This document shows, piece by piece, positions 15,001-24,000 of a stretch of 43,214 bases of DNA (within the stretch, counting starts at the first letter, position 1; each line of letters begins with the position of its first letter). The position numbers were made by a program, and so were the translations under genes. Origin of the DNA: Burkholderiaceae bacterium. GTDB lineage: Bacteria > Pseudomonadota > Gammaproteobacteria > Burkholderiales > WYBJ01. The notes beneath the pieces are model-generated. The model was given only the letters and a program-made list of their open reading frames with translations, did not search any database and was not told the DNA's origin. Location: contig WYBJ01000044.1 of assembly GCA_011525945.1 (NCBI GenBank), positions 1-43,214 of the forward strand. The letters are read 5' to 3'.

Positions 15001-18000
15001 TCGCGCTCAACGTGAGGACGCTCAATCTCGCCGGTAATGGCATCGACGGCGCCGATTTGCGGCGCCTCCTGCCCGGCCGCGCCACCACCGGCGATGTCGC
15101 CGGACTGCCGATCGGTCTTGCCCAGTTGCGTCATCTCGCGCTCGATTTCAATCCCATCGGCACATTGAGCGAGCTCGCGCAACTGCGCACACTCGTGTCG
15201 CTGTCGCTCGATCGCACGCGCATCGACACGCTGAGCGGCATCGAGGCGCTCGATCAGCTCGAGTTCCTGAGCGCCGATGGCATCGTCCTGCATGACGGCG
15301 CCTCGCCCACGCGCAATGGCCTTCTCGGGCGCTACTACGCGGTGAATCCCGCCGACCTCGACGCCGTGTCCGACTTCACCACGGTCGGGTTCGCCGTGTT
15401 TGACCAGGGCTATGCGGGGCGCAGCTTCGGTTCGCGTTTGCCGGCGCCGCTGGTGGACGCGCAGATCGATCCCAATGTGAATGTCGCGAGCTCCCTCAAC
15501 CCCTTCCCGGGGACGACGCTTTCGACCAATGTCATGGTGCGCTGGACCGGCCAGATCTGGATCGAAGCCGCCGGCGCGGTCACCTTCTTCACCGAAAGCG
15601 ACGACGGCTCGCGCCTGTACATCGACGATGCGCTGGTCGTGAACAACGACGCCATCCAGGCCATGACCGAGAAGAGCGGCACGACCGTTCTCACGCGCGG
15701 CTGGCACGATATCGAGCTCGATTTCTACCAGGGCGGCGGGCCGTTCGGCATCGTGTTGCGCTACGACCCGGTCGACGGGGACAAGCAGGTGATCCCGAGC
15801 GCGGTGCTGGTGCCGAGCGTCGAGCTCGCGGCACCGCTTGCCGAGCTTTCGCGGCTACGGGTGTTGAGCTTGACCGACAACCTCATCACCGACCTTACGC
15901 CGCTTGCGCGCTTGAACGCGCTCGCGACGCTGCGCCTGGACCGCAACGCCATCCGCGACATTTCCGCGGTGGCGGGCAATTACATTTTCGACGATGGCGA
16001 AGCGGCGTTCACGGCGAGCGGCAGCGGCTGGCAGACGAACCTTGCGCCCGTCGCGGATGCTCTCGACGGTGACTATCGCTTCGTTCCGTCCGGGAGCGAC
16101 AACGCGTTCGCGAGCTGGACGATCGCGGGCTTGCCGCCGGGGCGCTACCAGGTTTTCGTGAGCTACCCCGAGAGCGCGAGCCGCGGGATCGCCACCTACC
16201 TCCTGGAGGGCGCCGATCGCACCTTTGTCGCGCACGGGCTCGACATCCTGCGGCCCGATCTTCCGGGGCAGGTGGCCCCGGCCGCGGGCGAGGCACGCGA
16301 CGTCACCATCGATACCGATACGCTTTCCGTGAGCGGCGACGACGACGATCCGACCACCTTGTTCGGCACGCCGTTTACGGCACGGCACGAAGGCTCGCTC
16401 GCGCGCTTCTATATTGAGGGCGACCTGCACGTGCCCGCGGGGACCATCACCATCACCGGATCGCACGGCCTGTCGTGGGTGGTGGGCGATGACGTGTTCA
16501 TAGATAGCGGCGCGGTGTTCGATGTGTCGGCGCACGGCGCTCAGCCCGGCCCGGGTGGGGGTGCCGGGGGCGATAACGGCCTCGCCGGCAGCGGCGGCGC
16601 GGGCGGCGTCAACAGCGGCTCGTTCTTCCAGCCCGGCGCGCCGGGCTTCGGCGGCGGGGGTGGCGGCGGCGGCGGCATATTCTTCGGCGGCGGCAGAGCC
16701 GGCGGGGCCGGCGGCGCAAGCTTCGGCGGCAACCCCGGCGCCAGCGCTTCGGCCGCGAGCGGCGGCGCGGGCGGTGCGGCAGGGATCAACAACGCCGGCG
16801 GCGGCGGGATCGCGGGCAACCCCGGTTTGATGGGCAGCGGCGCTTCGGGCGGCTTCGGTCAGGGTGGCGGTTTCCCGGGCCAGCCGAACGGTGGTAATGG
16901 CGGGGCGGGCTTTGCCATGAACGGCTTCACCGGCGGCCAAGGCGGCAGCGGCGGCCAGGGCGGCAGCGGCCGCAACAACGGCGCGGGCCTCGATATCTCC
17001 GGTGGCGGCGGCGGCGGTGGTGGTGGTGGCGGCGGCGGTGGTGGCGGCGGCGGCGCCGGCAGCGGCGGTTCCGGCGGCGGCGGCGGCGCCGGCAACGGGG
17101 GCGGATTCTTCACCACCGGGGCCGCGGGCGGCGCGGGGGGCGTGGGTGGATTCGGCGGCCGGGGCGGCAGCGGCGGCAGCGGCGGCGCCGGTGGCGACGG
17201 CGGTGCGGGTGGGGGCGCGATGGAAATCGTCGCGCTGGGCCGCATCCTGGTCACGGGCGCGCAGTTCCTGGCGCAAGGCAGTGCAGGTACTTTCGGTGCC
17301 GTGCCGACCGCAAGCCCCACCGGGGGTTCGGCGGGCAGCGGCCCGGTTCTGGATCCGCAGTTCACCGCGGCGGGCGATGGCGGTCGGGGCGCGTTCGGCG
17401 GCGCCGGGGGCAGCGGAGGGTTTGCCGGATTCGGCGGTTCCGGTGGCGGCGGTGCCGGCGGTACGGTGAAGCTGTACGGCTCGGTGGTCGATAGCTCGGC
17501 GCTCGTGGTCGACACCTCGGGCGGCGCGCTGCCCCTCGGATTCGGCGCGGGCGACAGCGGCCGCTTCATCCTGGGCGACAACACGAGCGCCGCCTTTCCG
17601 GATTCGACCATCGTCGCGCGTCCCGGCGAGACATCGCACGCAGGCAGCCGCGAGGTCAATCCGTTCATCGGCGGGCCGGTGGCCACGCAGTCGCCCAATC
17701 TGGTCAACCTTGTCGGCGGCGCCGCGGCGTACGGCCTCATCGACATCTCGGCCGAGGACTTGCTGAGCGCAGCGGTGTTCGATTCCGCGCCCGCGGATGC
17801 GGCTGCTGCGGTGATTCGCCTTGCGCAGGCGCCGGAGTTCCTCGGCGGCAACTTCATCGGCTTCGACCTGCTGCTGTTCGCGAACCTGGCCGATGCACCG
17901 CTCGATCTGCCGCGTCTGGGGGTGAACGAATTCGGTTTCCAGACCGGGCTCGTGCTCGGCGGCCACAGCCGCGATCTGCGCTTCGGCGGCAGCGGCCCGG

Positions 18001-21000
18001 TGGCGCTGACGACCCTCGAACCGTTCGCGGTGTATGCCACGCTCATACCGGAGACGGTGGCGTTCTTCTCGGCGAGCGCCGAGCGCGGCAGCGGCGAGCT
18101 CGTGCTCGCGGCGAGCGACGCGCTGGCGCCGGGGGACGTGCTCTATCTGCGCAGCCCGGGCCAGAGCGCATCGGTCGATCAGCGCGTCGCGGCCGACGAC
18201 GCCTCGCTGGGCGGCAGCGGCTGGGAGAGCCTGGGCGAAGTCGAGATTTCCCCCTCCGTCGATGGCACGGGCTTCAAGGTCACGCTCACCCAGGCGAGCG
18301 ACGGCATCGTGGCGGCCGATGCGGTGCGCTTCGTTCCGCTCGATGGTGCGCAAGGCAGCCTGCGCGTTCTGACGCTCACCGGTAATCCGCTCGACAATCG
18401 CTCGCACGAGGCGCTGCTGCCCGCGGTGCAAGCGGCTGGGATCGACGTGGCGTTCGATGCCGAAGCGCCGCCGAGCCTCGTTGCGATCTCACCCCAGGCG
18501 GCCTTGCCGACGTCGCTCGCGTTCGATGGTGTCGACGACTACGTCGCCATCGATCACGATGCGAGTCTCGACATCGCCGGCGAAGTGACGCTCGAAGCCG
18601 TTTTCCGCGTCGACGGCTTCACCAATACGTGGATGCCGCTGGTGCAGAAGTCCGATGGCACGACGGGCGGTCATCGCAGCTACTCACTGTGGGCGAACAA
18701 CGCCGGCTTCCTGCTTTTCACTTCCGGCGACGGCACGAGCCAGATCACGGTCAATACACCCGCCGGCTCGATCCAGGCCGGGCGCTGGTACCACTTCGCG
18801 GGCACGATCGACCGTGGCACGGGCGAGGCGCGCGCTTATCTCGACGGCGTTCTGGTCGGATCGGCGAGCGGCAGCGGTGCGGCTACCGCATTCGTGCACG
18901 ATAGCCCGCTGCTGTTCGGGCGCACGCTGGAGGTGAATGCCGCCTTTTCTTCCTTCCGCGGGCAACTCGACGAGGTGCGGCTGTGGAATGTCGTGCGCTC
19001 GGGCGCCGACATCGCGGCCGACATGCATCACAGTCTCGACGGCGACGAAGCCGGATTGATGGGCTACTGGAAGTTCGACGAGCCAAGCGGCGCGGCCGTG
19101 CGCGATTCGTCGGTCAACGGCAATGACGGCACGCTGGGCGGGGGCGCACCGGCGCCGCTTACGGGCGAAGCGGCGGTGTTCGATGGCGTGAACGACTACA
19201 TCGTTTCGCCCGATCTGCGAGCGCTCGGTGTCGGCAGCAGCGTCACCTTGACGCTCTGGTTCAACGCCGAGCGCGCGGGTGTGGTGGTGAACGAACTCGG
19301 CGGCACCAATCCGAACAACGCGTTCTGGCACGACAGCATGATCGAAGTGCTGCCGGATGGGGAAGTGAAGGTCCGGGTGTGGCCGGCGGGCACCGCTTTC
19401 GGGCCACCGGCGCTGTCGCTCGGCCGGGTCGGCTTCGGTACCTGGCACCACGTGGCGCTACGCTACGACGCCGCGACGCAGACGCTCGACGGCTTCCTCG
19501 ACGGCGTCGAGGCCGCGGCCGATACGATCGTCGCGCGCACCGCATCGTTCCAGTTCGGCGGCGCCATGCACTATGCGCTCGGTGCGCAAGACAACTTCAA
19601 TCTGGGCAATGGCGCCGCGTTCAAGGGCCAGATGAGCGACTTCAGTGCCTGGAATCGCGCGCTCGGCGCGGCCGAAATCCAGGCCGCAATGACGCAACGC
19701 CTTGCCGGCAGCGAGCCGGGGCTGCTGTTCTATTGGCGCCTTGACGGCGCCGAAGCCGCGGATCGCAGCGGCCATGGCGCGAGCGGCAACCTGATCGGCG
19801 GCATCGGCAGCAGCGCGCTGTTCGATCCCGCGCGTGTTCGCGGCCCGCTACGCATCGGCGCCTCGGACGCCGACGGCGATCCGGTGGCGCTGCGCGTTCA
19901 CGTCGACGATCCGGATGTCGCGGCGACATTGCAGGGCTCGTTCCTGACACTGACTCCGGCGGCGGCGTTCCAGGGCACTGCGCACGTGACGATCGAGGCG
20001 CGTGACGGCGCCTTTCTGCCGGCCGCGAGCCACGCACGCCTGGCGAGCACCGGGTTCGACTTCACCGCCGGCGCGCATGCCGTATATGGCACCAAGTTCA
20101 ATGACCTCGACAGCGACGGTGCGCGCGATCCGGGCGAGCCCGGCATCGATGGCGTGCTGCTGTTCCTCGATGACAACGGCAACGGAATCGCCGATTCCGG
20201 CGAGCGCGTGACGTACTCGGACGCCAACGGCGCGTATGCGTTCACCGACATTGCCGATGCGCTGACTGACACCACCGTGGTGGAGGTCTCGCCGCCCGGA
20301 TGGGGAGCGACGACCAACCCCGGGGAAGCCGGCGGCCGCGTGATCGGGCAGGCGCCCATCGTTTTTGCCGAGTCGGGTGCGATCGCACTCGATCAGGACA
20401 TCGGCAACGCCCAGGTTCTGACGTTCGACCTCGGCGCCGATCGCAACGTATTCGAGGGCGAGGTCGTGCGCTTCGACGCCACCTCGGCGGCAGCGGGCGC
20501 TGCTCTGACCTGGACCGTCACGGCGAGCAACGGACAGCTCATCCCGGCCGGCAGCGGCGGCAGCTTCGAGTTCACGCCGATCGACGATGGCGAGTACCTC
20601 GTGCTTCTCAAGGCAAGCCGCAGCGGTGTCACGGCCAACGCGGACAGCGTTCGCATCACGGCGATCAACGTGGCGCCGGTGGTCGAGCCGGGTGAGGCGC
20701 TCGCCGGATTGGAAGGCAGCCCCATAGCCATCACGACCCACTTCTCCGATATCGGCACGCTGGATCGGCACACCGCGACGATCGACTGGGGCGACGGCAG
20801 CGTGCAGAACGATGCGCCGGTGGTCGAGGCCGGCGGCGTGGGCACGGTGAGCGCTTCACACAGCTACGCGCAGCAGGGCACTTACGTGGCCCGGGTCACG
20901 GTGATCGACGAAGACGGTCTCGCGCAAAGCAACCAATGGACGGTCGAAGTCGCGAATGCCGCGCCGGCGCTCTTGCTGGGCGACGCGCGCAGCGCGCAGG

Positions 21001-24000
21001 AGGGCACGCCGTTCGAGTTGGCGTTCGTCGTTGCCGACCCGGGAAGAGCGGATGCCCTCAGCGCGAGCGTCGATTGGGGCGACGGCGCAACCGAGGCGGT
21101 CGTCGTTGCTGCCGATGGCGGTGTGCGCGCGAGCCATGTTTACGCCGATAACGCGACCCACACGATCGCGGTCGAGGCAAGCGACGACAGCGGGTCGAGC
21201 GTGACCGGGACGGTCGAGATCAACGTGCAGAACGAACCACCACTGCCCGGTGCCGACGACTACTCCGTGCCCGAAGATGGCGTGCTGGAGGTAGCAGCAC
21301 CCGGTGTGCTCGGCAACGATGTCGATGTGGCCGCCGACACGCTGAGCGCCGCCCTGCTGACCGGCACGGTGCATGGCGTGCTCGAGTTCCACCCCGACGC
21401 GGGCTTCCGCTATACGCCGCAAGCCGATTTCAACGGCATCGATACGTTCACTTATCGCGTGAGCGACGAAGATGGCGGCTTCAGCGATCAGACCGTTACC
21501 CTGACCGTGACCCCGGTCAATGACGCGCCCGTGATCGAGCGCGTCGGTGATGGTGCGGTTGCCGAAGGGGCTGCGATCGAGCTCGAGATTCACGCCAGCG
21601 ATCCGGATGGCGACGCGCTCGTTTTCAGCCTCGATCAGGCGCCGCCCGGAGCCACGATCGATGCGCAAACGGGTCGCTTCAGTTGGCTTGCGCCGGACGG
21701 ACCGCTCACCGCGGCGGTGCAAGTGCGTGTAACCGACGCCGGCACGCCGAGCCTGTTCGCGACCACCGTGTTCGGCATCGAAGTGAGCAACGTTGCGCCG
21801 GAGCTGTCGATCGCGGGCAGCGGCGTCGGCCAGATCAACGAGCCATTCGCGCTCGCGCTCGGCGCGGCCGACGTGGGCGACGACGCGCTGCAGCTCTGGC
21901 GCATCAACTGGGGCGACGGGCAGGTGTCCGAGCTTGCGGGCGACGCATCGGCCGCCGGCCACAACTACGCCGTCGCGGGCCGCTACGCGGTCCATGCCGA
22001 GGGCATCGATGCCGACGGCGCATTCGCGTCCAATGCGCTCGAGGTCGTGATCACGGGCGATACGCTCACGCCGGTGGCATTGAGCGCGTACGACGATGGC
22101 TTCGGCGTGCGCTTCAATCGCGCGTTCGATCCGACGGTCGTCAATCTTTACGATGCGCAGTCGATCGCGATGGGTGCGGCCGACGTGCGAGTCTCAGGCG
22201 CGAGCGTGGGCGCTGTGCGCGGCTCGCTCGTGTTCGATCGCGACGGCATGGGATTGCGTTTCCTCAAGACCGGCGGCGTATTGCTGCCCGATGTCTACAG
22301 CGTGCGCCTGTCGAGCCGCGCCGATGGGCTGCGCGATCTCGCGGGCAACCTGCTCGACGGCAATCTGGACGGCGGCGGTGGCGATGATTACGTCGCCTCG
22401 TTCGCCGTAGCCGATTCCTCGTCACCCGTGCTGTCGTTGCCCGATTTCGTCCGCGGCCCCGGGCAGCCGGTCGACGTGCCGGCAACCGCGAGCGCCATTC
22501 CCGTCAGCATCTCGCAGGGCGATGGCATCAGCAAGCTCGCATTCACGATTCGCTACGACACGCGCTTGCTCGATGTCAGCGCGGTGCAGGCGAGCGCGGC
22601 GCTTTCCGGCGCCACGGTGGTAAGCCATGTGGATGATGACCTGGGCATGGTGACCATCGACATCGACGCCGCAGGCGGATTGGGCAGCGGCGCGCGCGAG
22701 CTCGTGCGCCTGATCGCCGCCGTGCCGGCCGATGCCGTCTATCGCGACAAGCACGTGCTCGACATCGGCGACATCGTCGTCAACGACGGTGCCGGCAGCG
22801 CGCGTGCCAACGACGGTCTGCATGTGGCAGCTTATGTCGGCGACGCGAGTGGCGACGGTAGCGACATTGTCTACACCACCCTGGACGTGCAGCGCATGGC
22901 ACGCGTCGTGGTCCGCTTCGATAGCGGTTTCGATCTTTATCCGAATGTCGACCCGGTAATCATCGGCGACATCACGGGCAACGCGGCCTTGAACGCGCTC
23001 GATATCACGCGCCTGCTGCAGGAGGTGAACTTCCTACGCCCGGGTGGTTCGCTCACCGATCGCCCCGAGATCCCCGCGCTGCCGGCGACGCGTCCGACGC
23101 AATTTGCGGGGCCAGATCCGGTAGTTGCCATCGCGGCCGAATTCCACGCGCATCGTGGCGATGTGGTCAGCGTTCCGGTGACGCTCGACAACGCTAGCGC
23201 CCTGGAGTCGGCACGGCTTCGCATCCGTTACGACGCGCGTAGCCTGGAAACGGTCGAGGTCCGGCGCGGATCGTTGACCGGGGATTTCGGCTGGTACATC
23301 GCCGGTAATCTGCCGGGCGAGCTCTACGTCGACATGTCGCGATTGCACGCGCTCAGCGGCGGATGGGGCACGCTGCTGGTCGTGGATTTCCGCGTGAAGG
23401 CGGATGCGCCGGCAGGTCGCGCTGCGCTCGATATGCAGGCGGTAGTCTTGAACGACGGGCGCATGGTGCTCAATCCGGCGCCCCAGCCAGGGACCGATGC
23501 AACCGACGGGGCGATCGACATCGCGGTACCGATGGATGCGGCGCGCACCGATGCCGCAACCGACGTCGCGGTGCCGGCAGATCCGGCGCCCACCGATGTC
23601 GTAATCGACGTCGCGGTTGCGCCGGGGCCGGCGCGCGCCGATACTGCAATCGATATCGCAGTTCCTGCCCAGCCCGCGCGGCGCGCCGTGTTGAACGCGC
23701 TGGGCGATGGCCTGCGCCGGCTGCTGTCGCGCACAGCGACGCACTCGGCAGCCGCGGACGAGCCGTTCTTGCCCGAAGTGATGGCGGCCGGTGCGATCAG
23801 CCCGGCGCCACCCCTGGCGGCCGATGCCGTGATTCGGCTCGCGAGCGTGCCATCGAGTTTCAGCGCCGGATCCGCCGAGCTGCCCATGAGCGAGTCGCAG
23901 CGCAAGTGGCTCAGCGCATTCGTCGCTCGCCCCGAACCGGCCGCGGTTTCGGCCAATAGCAATCTGCGGGTGAGCATCGCGCCGAAAGCAAGCGCCGAGG

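Noticed and set aside
16540-17470. Mycobacterial PE_PGRS relationship of the Gly-rich block
   Set aside because: Similar composition only. No PE domain is present and the surrounding modules are unrelated, so convergence is the simpler reading.
23502-23681. CRISPR-like array
   Set aside because: The units are in-frame coding repeats with no spacer variation pattern and no cas genes.
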